Shown one piece after another: positions 1-7,741 of a stretch of 64,000 bases of DNA. Positions within the stretch are counted from its first letter, which is position 1; every line of letters begins with the position of its first letter. Origin of the DNA: Actimicrobium sp035984655 (lineage in GTDB: Bacteria > Pseudomonadota > Gammaproteobacteria > Burkholderiales > Burkholderiaceae_D); the NCBI RefSeq assembly GCF_035984655.1, contig NZ_JAXCHT010000013.1:49881-113880 (forward strand). The letters are read 5' to 3'. The position numbers and the translations under genes are program-made. Below the pieces are notes generated by a model, which had not been told where the DNA came from, did not search any database, and worked only from the letters and a program-made list of their open reading frames with translations.

Positions 1-1
1 T

Positions 2-460
2 GCCGACGACCAGGCCGCCATCGAAGCGGCCTTGATCGAACTGGCCGACGTGCATCGCTGCGACCTGATCCTCACCACCGGCGGCACCGGCCCGGCGCGA
101 CGCGACGTCACGCCCGAGGCGACGCTGGCCATCGGCACCAAGGTCATGCCCGGCTTCGGCGAGCAGATGCGACAGATCAGCTTGCACTTCGTCCCAACCG
201 CGATCCTGTCGCGCCAGGTCGCGGTGATTCGCGAGACGCCGGCGCATGCGGCACTGATCCTGAACCTGCCGGGACAGCCCAAATCCATTCGCGAAACGCT
301 TGAGGGCCTGAAAGACGCCGACGGCAAGCAACTGGTGCCGGGCATCTTCAGCGCCGTCCCGTATTGCATCGATCTGATCGGCGGACCCTACGTCGAGACC
401 GATGCGGCGGTATGCAAGGTATTCCGGCCAAAATCCGCGCTGCGCAACCCGCCCGCCTGA
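2..460 (+). CDS. mogA: Molybdopterin adenylyltransferase MogA (5' end outside window)
   Basis: C-terminal 152 residues of a MogA/MoaB-fold protein; the frame is already open at the first bases, so the start lies upstream. MogA adenylylates molybdopterin before molybdate insertion in molybdenum cofactor synthesis, in the cytoplasm. Visible family signatures are the LTTGGTGPA nucleotide/pterin-binding loop followed by RDVTPEAT, and the later NLPGQP segment. The tail (GIFSAVPYCIDLIGGPY) fits MogA rather than the shorter MoaB. It lies 33 bp ahead of an esterase gene on the same strand. The assignment is from motif recognition; only the N-terminus is missing. Confidence 0.9.
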   Translation, partial: ADDQAAIEAALIELADVHRCDLILTTGGTGPARRDVTPEATLAIGTKVMPGFGEQMRQISLHFVPTAILSRQVAVIRETPAHAALILNLPGQPKSIRETLEGLKDADGKQLVPGIFSAVPYCIDLIGGPYVETDAAVCKVFRPKSALRNPPA

Positions 461-493
461 ACCTGCACTGCCTCACTGACTACTCAACTCGCC

Positions 494-1171
494 ATGACCC
501 ACTTTCCGCTCGACAGTATCGAAATCGAAACCGGCCCGAATCCGACCGTGGCCGTGATCTGGATGCATGGCCTTGGCGCCGACGGCAATGACTTCGTGCC
601 GATCGTGAAGGAACTCGAATTGATGGGGTGTCCGCCGATTCGGTTCATCTTTCCCCACGCGCCGACCATGCCGGTGACGATCAACAACGGTTATGTGATG
701 CGGGCCTGGTACGACATTCTCGGTACCGATCTGGTCAAGCGTGAAGACGAGGCCGGGTTGCGCAAGTCGCAATTCGCCGTGGAGCAGCTGATCAATCGCC
801 AGAAATCGCTCGGCATCCCAGCCAATCGCACCATCCTCGCCGGCTTTTCACAAGGCTGTGCCATGGCGTTGCAAACCGGCTTGCGCTATCCGGAAACGCT
901 GGCGGGGCTGCTGTGCCTGTCAGGCTACGTCCCGTTGCATACGCACCTCGCCAGCGAGCGTCATCCGGCCAACCAGGCCACACCGATCTTCCTTGCCCAT
1001 GGGCGTGGCGATCCAGTGATTCCGTTCGCTCGGGCGGAGCAGTCGCGCGATTTGCTCATCGCGTTGGGCTATGCCGTGGAGTGGCACGACTACCCGATGC
1101 AGCATTCCGTTTGCCCGCAGGAAGTCGACGATATCGGCAACTGGTTCAGGACATTGCTGCGTTCTACCTGA
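494..1171 (+). CDS. Alpha/beta hydrolase, carboxylesterase/phospholipase family
   Basis: 225 residues, the usual length of the small bacterial carboxylesterase (acyl-protein-thioesterase-like) family. The oxyanion strand region reads WMHGLGADGNDF near residue 24. The nucleophile elbow is GFSQGCAM (Ser about residue 118), the acid sits in HGRGDPVIPF and the catalytic His in PMQHSVC near the C-terminus, so the Ser-Asp-His triad is complete. No signal peptide, so probably cytoplasmic. It starts 33 bp after mogA and could be co-transcribed. Substrate cannot be told from sequence. Confidence 0.88.
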   Translation: MTHFPLDSIEIETGPNPTVAVIWMHGLGADGNDFVPIVKELELMGCPPIRFIFPHAPTMPVTINNGYVMRAWYDILGTDLVKREDEAGLRKSQFAVEQLINRQKSLGIPANRTILAGFSQGCAMALQTGLRYPETLAGLLCLSGYVPLHTHLASERHPANQATPIFLAHGRGDPVIPFARAEQSRDLLIALGYAVEWHDYPMQHSVCPQEVDDIGNWFRTLLRST

Positions 1172-1294
1172 TCCGGGTAACGGAAAGGCCTCACAAGACG
1201 CCTCTTCCAGTACGCCGCCCCGATTGTTTGTCAGTGTGCCCCAGCGATCCAGCGGCACTCGCGCTCCTCTGCCCACCCTGATTCTGCCGGACAT

Positions 1295-1323
1295 GGAACC
1301 GGACCGCCTTCATTTCGCACCCT
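1295..1323 (+). promoter_or_regulatory. Candidate HrpL-type (hrp box) promoter, imperfect
   Basis: TGGAACCG (GGAACC at 1295-1300) is followed, after 16 bases, by GCACCCT. The HrpL consensus is GGAACC-N15/16-CCACNNA, so the -35 half is perfect and the -10 half has two mismatches (first C to G, last A to T). It ends 52 bases before the ATG of the harpin-like gene, a normal leader length. Support comes from the perfect box at 25629 and the HrpL-like sigma gene at 28036. No wet evidence. Confidence 0.5.
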
Positions 1324-1375
1324 GAAATGACGCAGTTCGCGTCGCATTCAGTCATCCAACCGATAAGGTGAAAAA

Positions 1376-1768
1376 ATGATTAATAGCACATACAACAACA
1401 TGGATTACCGGAACTATGCGGGAAGTAGCTACGGTAGCGGCGGACTGAGCTATGGGGCAACCCAGGCTCAAAGTGATTGGCGGTTTGGTCAGCCCGATCA
1501 AGGACAGTGGGGTGGAAACCCCTCTCAAGGGTCTGGTTCATTCGGCGACAAAAGCAGTAGCGACATGGGCTCGATGATGAATATGATCATGCAACTGCTA
1601 TCCATGCTGTTCGGAATGCTCTCAAATGGCTCGGGTGGCGGCTACGGTAGTTCGGGTGGCGACTCCGGTAGTGGGGGTGGCGGCTACGGTATTGGAGGTA
1701 ATCCATACCGATTCGGAGGCGGTTTCGGGGATATGGCTTCGTTCGGCGGCGACAACACTGTCGAATAA
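1376..1768 (+). CDS. Small glycine-rich, cysteine-free harpin-like protein
   Basis: 130 residues, preceded by AAGGTG 6 bases before the ATG. There is no cysteine; Gly, Ser, Tyr and Asn dominate. Residues about 64-82 form one hydrophobic Met/Leu-rich segment (MMNMIMQLLSMLFGML), and residues 85-130 are Gly-rich with short GSGGGGYG-type repeats. This layout (acidic, Gly-rich, Cys-free, one central hydrophobic helix, no Sec signal) is that of type III secreted harpins such as HrpN, HrpZ or PopA; I see no specific homology. An imperfect hrp box lies upstream and a strong terminator follows, so it is a single-gene unit. Alternatives: a Gly-rich surface or adhesive protein. Confidence 0.6.
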   Translation: MINSTYNNMDYRNYAGSSYGSGGLSYGATQAQSDWRFGQPDQGQWGGNPSQGSGSFGDKSSSDMGSMMNMIMQLLSMLFGMLSNGSGGGYGSSGGDSGSGGGGYGIGGNPYRFGGGFGDMASFGGDNTVE

Positions 1769-1782
1769 GTTGCCCTGGAAAG

Positions 1783-1810
1783 CCGTCGTTATCGAAAAAC
1801 GACGGTTTTT
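1783..1810 (+). terminator. Rho-independent terminator of the harpin-like gene
   Basis: Perfect 8-bp stem CCGTCGTT/AACGACGG (1783-1790 and 1798-1805) followed by five T. It sits 15 bases after the stop of the harpin-like gene and overlaps the last codons of the convergent purU gene. Confidence 0.8.
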
Positions 1811-2658
1811 CCGCCATTGAGCAAGATCCGGTGTTCGATAAACCATTTCACCGCGCGCGCAAGAACAACGCATTCCACGTCACGGCCGATCGCTGTCAGC
1901 GTCTCCGGCCCCATCGCATGATCCACCCGCTCGACATCCTGCTCGATGATCGGACCCTCATCCAGATCGCCGGTGACGAAATGGGCGGTCGCGCCGATCA
2001 ATTTGACGCCGCGTACATGCGCCTGCGCATAGGGCTTGGCGCCCTTGAAGCTGGGCAGGAACGAATGGTGGATATTGATGGCCTTGCCGCGGAACGCCTC
2101 GCACACGGCCGGTGACAGAATCTGCATGTAACGCGCCAGTACCACGAGGTCAATGTCGTGCAGGCTGACGAGTTCCAGCAGCTTTTGCTCCTGTCGAGTT
2201 TTGTCAGCATCCGAAGCGCCGGCAGCCAAAGGCAGGTAGTGGAACGGAATGTTATAGCTGGCAGCCAGCTGATAAAAATCCATGTGGTTCGAGACGATCG
2301 CCGGAATCTCCACCGGCAGCAAGCCACTGCGGTAGCGAAACAACAGATCGTTGAGGCAGTGACCGATCTTCGACACCATCAGCATCATTTTCGGCTTCTT
2401 GCGGGCGTCATTGAGCTGTGCGGTCATTTGCATGCTGGCCGCCAGCGCGTCGAAATTTGCACGCAGCGCAGTTTCGCTAACCGACGGATCGTCCGCTGAA
2501 AAATGTACCCGCATGAAAAACAACTGCGACTGGTCATCGCCGAACTGTGCCGAGTCAATGATATTGCAGCCATGCTCGACCAGAAAGCCGGAAACACGAT
2601 GAACAATGCCACGTTGATCAAGGCAGGAAAGCGTCAGGATATATTCCGGATGAGTCAT
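1789..2658 (-). CDS. purU: Formyltetrahydrofolate deformylase
   Basis: Hydrolyses 10-formyl-tetrahydrofolate to formate plus tetrahydrofolate, balancing the one-carbon pool and feeding formate to PurT. From the ATG at 2658 (MTHPEYILTLSC) the protein is 289 residues, the usual PurU length; the longer open frame upstream has no family counterpart. An N-terminal ACT domain (about 1-80, CLDQRGIVHRVSGFL) is followed by a formyltransferase-type domain with LARYMQILS, NIHHSFLPSFKGAKPY (catalytic Asn-His) and GATAHFVTGDLDEGPIIEQD. Stand-alone gene, convergent with the harpin-like gene. Confidence 0.93.
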   Translation of the reverse strand: MTHPEYILTLSCLDQRGIVHRVSGFLVEHGCNIIDSAQFGDDQSQLFFMRVHFSADDPSVSETALRANFDALAASMQMTAQLNDARKKPKMMLMVSKIGHCLNDLLFRYRSGLLPVEIPAIVSNHMDFYQLAASYNIPFHYLPLAAGASDADKTRQEQKLLELVSLHDIDLVVLARYMQILSPAVCEAFRGKAINIHHSFLPSFKGAKPYAQAHVRGVKLIGATAHFVTGDLDEGPIIEQDVERVDHAMGPETLTAIGRDVECVVLARAVKWFIEHRILLNGGKTVVFR

Positions 2659-2863
2659 GGTCGGAGCGCAGGATGTTGGAGAAACGGGCTTCATTGTCGC
2701 ATGGCGCGACGGCCCCGCCAGCATTCCTGGACAGCTATTCGCACACGGCAAGGATCGTGCGGCGACGCCTCACGGACGAACCACTCGACGGCCCGAAGGA
2801 CCGCCGATCAACGGCCTGACCCGCAGCATGTGCGCGCGGGTCTGCCGGGTGGGTATTGCGGTG

Positions 2864-3424
2864 TCAGACCACCGACTTCGCCACGGCAAGTGGTCGGGCC
2901 GCATCAACGCCACCGACCTGGACATCACCCGACAACTGTCCGCCTTCTTCGATGACGACCTTGCCATAACGGATCTTGCCGGACACCTTGCCGGTGGAAT
3001 AAATCACCAGCTTTTGTCGCACGATCAGTTCGCCATCGAATTCGCCGCGGATTTCAGCGATGTCGATTTCGGCCGAACCCTTGAACGCACCGCTCTGCGC
3101 AATCTGGATCACGCGTGAATCCATGGTTGCCTCGACCCGTCCTTCGACGACCAGTGTGTCGCAGTCGGTAATTTCGACGCCCTTGAGCTTGATGTTCGGG
3201 CCGACGATCAATTTGCTGCCACCTTCATTGGTGCTGGATGCGCTGTTGGGACTGGCCGGCGCAGGATTCGGCGACGCTGGCGACGTGCCGGCCGATGCGG
3301 TACTGCCCGGGCCGGAGGTCTTGGAAATGCCAGTGTTGTTGCCAGACAGATTACTGCCCGTGCTAAACGGTGAATTGGGTGTGTTGGTTTCGCGTTTCCC
3401 AAACAGCGTTTCGGATCGAAGCAT
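2864..3424 (-). CDS. Bactofilin family (polymer-forming cytoskeletal) protein
   Basis: 186 residues from the ATG at 3424, which has AGGAGA 5 bases upstream; the upstream-extended frame lacks a ribosome site. Residues 1-70 are a Ser/Pro/Ala-rich disordered arm. From about residue 75 the right-handed beta-helix of bactofilins (DUF583) begins: LIVGPNIKLKGVEITDCDTLVVEGRVEA, then GEIRGEFDGEL-like and GKVSGKIRYGKVVIEEGGQLSGDV repeats. Bactofilins self-assemble into filaments at the membrane and scaffold cell-wall, stalk or polarity functions. No M23 peptidase neighbour, which often accompanies them, is present here. Confidence 0.88.
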   Translation of the reverse strand: MLRSETLFGKRETNTPNSPFSTGSNLSGNNTGISKTSGPGSTASAGTSPASPNPAPASPNSASSTNEGGSKLIVGPNIKLKGVEITDCDTLVVEGRVEATMDSRVIQIAQSGAFKGSAEIDIAEIRGEFDGELIVRQKLVIYSTGKVSGKIRYGKVVIEEGGQLSGDVQVGGVDAARPLAVAKSVV

Positions 3425-3745
3425 GGTATCTCCTGTAAGTGCGTGATGAGTCAAGAAAAATGGAGGAACACAGGCCGCGCCGACAAACCATCGCACACGC
3501 AGGCGGTTCGCCGCTGTGTATTGATAACTACTGGATGATGCGAAGGATGCATTTGGCCTGTTTGACGAGCGATAACGACGGTGATTCTGTGCACAAGTCT
3601 GGGCACAAGCCGCCCCATAGGCCGGCCCGCAAATTGGGCTTGTGTTACATCAAAAAGTTCCGAGATTGTTACATTTCAGTAAAAAAGCACGATCGTTCCA
3701 GATTACGCTATAGTCCTCGCACTTATTTCTGTCCCGGAGACCCAA
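3425..3745. other. Intergenic region between divergent genes; one -10 candidate
   Basis: 321 bp without a credible gene. AT-rich tracts (TTACATC, TTACATTTCAG) precede a good -10 hexamer TATAGT at 3709-3714, 31 bases ahead of the ATG at 3746; no convincing -35 is visible. The ribosome site for the downstream gene is CGGAGA at about 3735. The opposite side must hold the bactofilin promoter, which I cannot place. Confidence 0.4.
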
Positions 3746-4780
3746 ATGACCACCAGCACAATGATGAACCAGCAATTCCGCCTGGCCGCGCGGCCAGTGG
3801 GTCTGCCCAAAGCCACCGACTGGCATTTCACCACCGAACCGGTGCGCGATCTGGCCGACGGTGAAGTGCTGGTGCAAACGCTGTACCTGTCGCTTGATCC
3901 GGCCATGCGCGGCTGGATGAACGACGCGAAATCGTATATCCGGCCCGTTGCGATTGATGAAGTCATGCGGGCTGGCGGGATCGGCCAGGTGATTGCCTCG
4001 AAGTCAGCCAAATTTGCCGTCGGTGATTTCGTTTCCGGCGGGCTCGGCGTGCAGCGCTATTGGACCGGCGCCGCCGACGACAAGACCGCTGCCCTGTACA
4101 AGGTCGATCCGAAGCTGGCGCCGCTGCCAAAATACCTGAACGCACTCGGCATGCCCGGCATGACCGCCTACTTCGGCCTGCTCGAAGTGGGCCAGCCCAA
4201 GGCGGGCGAAACCGTGGTGGTATCCGGCGCCGCCGGCGCGGTCGGACAAACGGTCGGACAGGTCGCCAAACACATGGGCTGCCGCGTGGTCGGGATTGCC
4301 GGCGGCAAGGAAAAATGCGACTTCGTCGTCAATGAACTCGGCTTCGATGCGTGTATCGACTACAAGAGCGGTTCGGTGCGGGACGGGCTCAAGGAGCACT
4401 GTCCAAAAGGCGTGGATGTGTATTTCGATAACGTCGGCGGTGAGATTCTCGACACCGTGCTGACCCGCATCAACCAGAAGGCCCGGATCGTTATCTGCGG
4501 CGCGATCTCGCAGTACAACAACACGACGCCAGTGAAGGGTCCCGCCAACTATCTGTCGCTTCTCGTCAATCGGGCCCGCATGGAAGGGATCGTCGTGTTC
4601 GACTACGCCGACCGCTATCACAAAGGCGTCGACGCCATGAGCAAGTGGATGCAGGAGGGAACCTTCAAGACGCGCGAGGATATCGTCGTCGGCCTGGAGA
4701 AATTCCCGGAGGCGTTGCTGATGCTGTTCGAAGGCGGCAACTTCGGCAAACTGGTGCTGCAGGTCGCGCCGGAAGCCTGA
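3746..4780 (+). CDS. NADP-dependent oxidoreductase, zinc-independent MDR superfamily
   Basis: 344 residues, typical of the curcumin-reductase/leukotriene-B4-dehydrogenase-like branch of medium-chain dehydrogenases. The N-terminal domain has the family run SLDPAMRGWM. The Rossmann domain begins at about residue 155 with VVVSGAAGAVGQTVGQVAK, i.e. the AxxGxxG NADPH loop, followed by CIDYKS and DVYFDNVGG. No zinc-binding Cys pattern, as expected for this branch, which reduces alpha,beta-unsaturated ketones. Single gene with its own -10 candidate. Exact substrate unknown. Confidence 0.9.
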   Translation: MTTSTMMNQQFRLAARPVGLPKATDWHFTTEPVRDLADGEVLVQTLYLSLDPAMRGWMNDAKSYIRPVAIDEVMRAGGIGQVIASKSAKFAVGDFVSGGLGVQRYWTGAADDKTAALYKVDPKLAPLPKYLNALGMPGMTAYFGLLEVGQPKAGETVVVSGAAGAVGQTVGQVAKHMGCRVVGIAGGKEKCDFVVNELGFDACIDYKSGSVRDGLKEHCPKGVDVYFDNVGGEILDTVLTRINQKARIVICGAISQYNNTTPVKGPANYLSLLVNRARMEGIVVFDYADRYHKGVDAMSKWMQEGTFKTREDIVVGLEKFPEALLMLFEGGNFGKLVLQVAPEA

Positions 4781-4798
4781 TACGCCTGGCGGGTGCTG

Positions 4799-4824
4799 GC
4801 CGGCCCGCCTATTTTCGGGCCGGC
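4799..4824. terminator. GC-rich hairpin between convergent genes
   Basis: Perfect 9-bp stem GCCGGCCCG/CGGGCCGGC around an 8-base loop, between the stop at 4780 and the convergent stop at 4809. No strong T run on either side, so termination efficiency is uncertain. Confidence 0.5.
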
Positions 4825-5627
4825 ACCTCGAACATAAGGCTGCCCCAGAAACTGTCCCAATCCACTTCCGCCGAATCGGTGGCCGCGATCATCTGCACCG
4901 TGCTGATCATCCAGACGCCGCTGTAGGGCAAATTGAAGCTCGTTTCGCCATTGGCATCGGTCAGGGCGCGAATCGAAACGGTTTGCTGCTGCTGATGGTG
5001 CCAGGCTCTGAGCAATGCATTCGTCAGCGGCTTGCCGTCGAACAGTAACCTCAGCCGCAGTGGCGCTCCCACCGGTTGCGATAGCGGGTCGTTCAGCGGC
5101 AGGATTTCCAACCGCTGGCCGGTGCGCACGGCAAAGGTGTCGTCTGTCTTGCCGCCGGCACGCAGCAGTGTCTTGGTGTTGCGACGGAATCGTTCGCGCC
5201 CCGGCTCGGCGGATTTGTTGCCGATCTTGCGCTGCAGGATCAATCGGTCCAGTCCTTCGTCGTGCAAATAGGCCTCGAACTTGTCCGCAGCGAGGGTAAT
5301 TTGCGCCGGATGGCTATCGAACGCAATCAGATGTGTCCCCGCTCGCGCAAGCGTGACGGGAATTGCTCCGACCGCCTCGGTGGTGGGCACCAGGGGCATC
5401 AAATCGACCAACTGACCGTTCGCATAATGCCGCAGCGCCGCGGTATGGCTGGTGAGAAAACCTGCCTGGACTCCCTCGAAGTATTCGCCCACGGCCATCT
5501 GCAGCTGCGCCTGCGCGCCGACCGCGGCGGAAAATGGCGTCGCACTGATCCAGAATTCGTGCGTCATTCCCACGCCGGGAACAAGCAGCAACAGCGTTGG
5601 CAATACTTTTTTCAACCAGTTGTCCAT
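4809..5627 (-). CDS. Exported DUF4198-family protein
   Basis: 272 residues. The N-terminus has a Sec signal peptide (KK then LPTLLLLVPGVGMT), with HEFWISATPF directly after it: the His at the mature N-terminus is the hallmark of DUF4198 proteins (NikM/periplasmic metal-binding-like, 'additional periplasmic component'). The C-terminal part GKPLTNALLRAWH...TDANGETSFNLPYSGVWMIS matches the Ig-like end of that family. In other genomes such proteins accompany TonB receptors or nickel/cobalt uptake; no such partner is adjacent here. Function remains a family-level guess; periplasmic location is well supported. Confidence 0.8.
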   Translation of the reverse strand: MDNWLKKVLPTLLLLVPGVGMTHEFWISATPFSAAVGAQAQLQMAVGEYFEGVQAGFLTSHTAALRHYANGQLVDLMPLVPTTEAVGAIPVTLARAGTHLIAFDSHPAQITLAADKFEAYLHDEGLDRLILQRKIGNKSAEPGRERFRRNTKTLLRAGGKTDDTFAVRTGQRLEILPLNDPLSQPVGAPLRLRLLFDGKPLTNALLRAWHHQQQQTVSIRALTDANGETSFNLPYSGVWMISTVQMIAATDSAEVDWDSFWGSLMFEVPARK

Positions 5628-5904
5628 GCGCTTCCCGATTCAACGTGACCATACCGATCCGGTATGGATCTCTATACGGCGCGCACGCGTCCCCGGATGC
5701 GCCTTTTTTTCGCGAGCGTGATTCTGCGTTATCAATGGCATAGTTACATTTGTCGCTTACCATCTCCTTGTCTTCCCGCTTCCACCAGAGACTGAAAAGT
5801 CAGAACAAGGTGACGTCATTGATGAACATGGATTCGCCAAGCCGGACACTGCTGGCGCTGCGCAACCTGGTTCGCGTCAAAGCCGTGGCTGCACGGACGC
5901 CGCC

Positions 5905-6117
5905 ATGAGACGCCTGACGGCACTGCCGCTCTGGCTGGAAATCACGATCGTGTTGATGTGCAAGGCGCTGCTGCTGTGGCTACTCTGGAGCGCTTTCTTC
6001 TCCGCCCCGCAAACCAGGAAAATGCGCATGCCGACACCGCAGGTCGAACAGCACCTGCTGTCGGCGCCGGCCCCCGTTCCCCCACCCCGCCGCGAGAACC
6101 CCAATGATCCCCGTTGA
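5905..6117 (+). CDS. cydP: Cytochrome bd oxidase small subunit CydP
   Basis: 70-residue protein with a positively charged start, one membrane helix (ITIVLMCKALLLWLLWSAFF, about residues 12-31) and a Pro-rich periplasmic or cytoplasmic tail. This architecture and its position immediately before cydA match CydP, a small accessory subunit found in cyd operons of Beta- and Gammaproteobacteria. It overlaps the cydA start by 14 bases, implying translational coupling. A 28-codon frame (5822-5908) ends on the CydP start as ATGA and could be a leader peptide, but nothing else supports it. Confidence 0.75.
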   Translation: MRRLTALPLWLEITIVLMCKALLLWLLWSAFFSAPQTRKMRMPTPQVEQHLLSAPAPVPPPRRENPNDPR

Positions 6118-6292
6118 CGAAGTCATCGCCCTGTCGCGCCTGCAATTCGGCGCAACCGCGCTGTACCATTTCCTGTTCGTACCGCTGACACTCGGCCTGT
6201 CGTGAATACTTGTAATCATGGAATCGGTGTATCTGATGACCGGCAAGGAAATCTACCGGGACATGACCAAATTCTGGGGCAAGCTGTTCGGC

Positions 6293-7741
6293 TTGACATC
6301 CTCCCCGCCCTCAGCCTGACGGCTGGCGCTTGCGCGCAAAGGACGGGGATTCCTACTGCGCACACAAAACCTCTTGCACGTCGCTTCGGTGGGTTCCTGC
6401 TGCTGACGGCCTGACAGCGCCGTTCACTTCACAGGCGATCCGGGCCGTGTCCGGCCCTTCTTCATTGCTCGGTTGAGACAGTTGCGCCAAGGCGCGATCC
6501 AGCACGTTGATCGCGCCTACGACATCAGCATTGTTCTCGTACCAGCACACGGTACACAGAAATGCCGACTGGGTCTTACGATTGTCCTTGTCGACATGCC
6601 CGCAGCACGGGCATGTCTGGCTGGTGTGGTGGGCGGACACCTTCATAAAATACCCGCCGTTCCAGTAGAGTTTATATTCAAGCTGCCGGCCAAACTCGCC
6701 CCATCCCTGGTCGAGAATTGCCCGATTCAATCCCGCCTTGGCACGCACGTTCGTACCTGGGGTTTCAATCGTGCCTTTCGACGACCTGGTCATATTCACG
6801 ATCTTCAAGTCTTCGACGGCGACCAGCGCGTGGTTGTTGCTGATGGTCGTTGTCGCCTTGTGCAGGAAGTCGTTTCTTACATTGCCAATGTCAACGTGAA
6901 TCTGCGTTACTTTGGCCTTGGCTTTCTTCCAGTTGCTGCTGAATTTGACCTTCCTACTCATCCGGCGCTGGTATTTCGCCAGACGCTGTTGGTGCTTCTT
7001 GAAACTGTCCAATGGTGCGACGCAGGAGCCATCCGACAGGGTGGCGAAGCGGGTAATGCCCACGTCGACACCGACGGCGTCGGTTGCCACCGGCACAGGT
7101 TCTGCCACTTCGCGCTCGGTCTGAATCGACACGAACCATTTGCCTGCTTTTGTCGACACAGTGATGTTCTTGATGGAGCCTACGATGTCGCGGCTGTTGC
7201 GGTAGCGGATCCAGCCGAGTTTGGGCAGGAAGATCCGGGCGTTGCCCGGCTCCACCTTGAATTGTTTTGCGTCCGGATAGCGAAAGCTGTCACCGCGGCC
7301 CTTCTTCTTGAACGTTGGGAAGTCGGCGCGACCGGCAAAGAAATTCTGGTAGGCGCGATCGAGGTCTTTCAGCGCGTGCTGTAAAGGATGGTTGGGAGCG
7401 TCAGCCAGCCACGGGGTTTCGCTGCTGTGGCGCCAGCCGGTGAGAAGCTTCGCCACCGATTCATAGCGGATGAACTTGCCGCCGGCGGCGCGATTGTCCT
7501 GCTGCAACGCCAATGCCTTGTTAAAAACAAACCGGCACGCGCCGCCAAAGCGTCGCAGCGTGCGCTGGTGCAGGCCGTTGGGCATCAGTTCGTATTTGAA
7601 GGCTTGGCGTCGGATCATGTTGTAAAGATACAGAGTCGAAATCGATCGTGGCAAGAGTAAGGCGAAAACAAAGGCAAGGCCGGCGTCGTCGTCCGCGTTA
7701 TCCTTCCCAGCCCTGAAGGACGAGGTTTGTCACGCATTCCG
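6293..7741 (-). mobile_element. IS200/IS605-family element, tnpB only (copy 1)
   Basis: 1449-bp insertion in cydA. Read on the minus strand, the left end abuts the target 5'-TTGAT (bases 7746-7742) and starts CGGAATGCGTGACAAACC, with a CC-TTCA-GG hairpin. The right end has the imperfect hairpin AGCC-GTCA-GGCT and stops at GGGGAGGATGTCAA (6293). Boundaries were set by alignment with copies at 15898-17668 and 28519-29964 and by the perfect cydA frame after removal. It lacks tnpA, so mobility would need TnpA in trans. No target duplication, as expected for this single-strand family. Its 3' part should also encode the guide (omega) RNA. Confidence 0.9.
6353..7618 (-). CDS. tnpB: TnpB RNA-guided nuclease of the copy-1 element
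   Basis: 421 residues from the ATG at 7618 (MIRRQAFKYELMP); the 12 extra codons upstream have no counterpart in copy 2. RuvC catalytic residues are present: D185 (VGVDVGITRF), E269 (VAVEDLK) and D365 (NNADVVGAIN). The zinc ribbon is C336-x2-C339 and C355-x2-C358. TnpB cuts DNA next to a target-adjacent motif, normally the same as the transposon target (here TTGAT), using RNA from the right end, and keeps the element in place after single-strand excision. Appears intact, unlike copy 3. Confidence 0.92.
   Translation of the reverse strand: MIRRQAFKYELMPNGLHQRTLRRFGGACRFVFNKALALQQDNRAAGGKFIRYESVAKLLTGWRHSSETPWLADAPNHPLQHALKDLDRAYQNFFAGRADFPTFKKKGRGDSFRYPDAKQFKVEPGNARIFLPKLGWIRYRNSRDIVGSIKNITVSTKAGKWFVSIQTEREVAEPVPVATDAVGVDVGITRFATLSDGSCVAPLDSFKKHQQRLAKYQRRMSRKVKFSSNWKKAKAKVTQIHVDIGNVRNDFLHKATTTISNNHALVAVEDLKIVNMTRSSKGTIETPGTNVRAKAGLNRAILDQGWGEFGRQLEYKLYWNGGYFMKVSAHHTSQTCPCCGHVDKDNRKTQSAFLCTVCWYENNADVVGAINVLDRALAQLSQPSNEEGPDTARIACEVNGAVRPSAAGTHRSDVQEVLCAQ

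Noticed and set aside
1314..1340. PIP box-like TTCGC-N17-TTCGC before the harpin-like gene
   Set aside because: The PIP/hrpII consensus needs N15 (TTCGC-N15-TTCGC), and the position is too close to the ATG for the required -10. The overlapping HrpL-type motif is a better fit.
5822..5908. 28-codon frame ending in ATGA at the cydP start
   Set aside because: Overlap is suggestive of a leader peptide, but there is no good ribosome site and no known counterpart.
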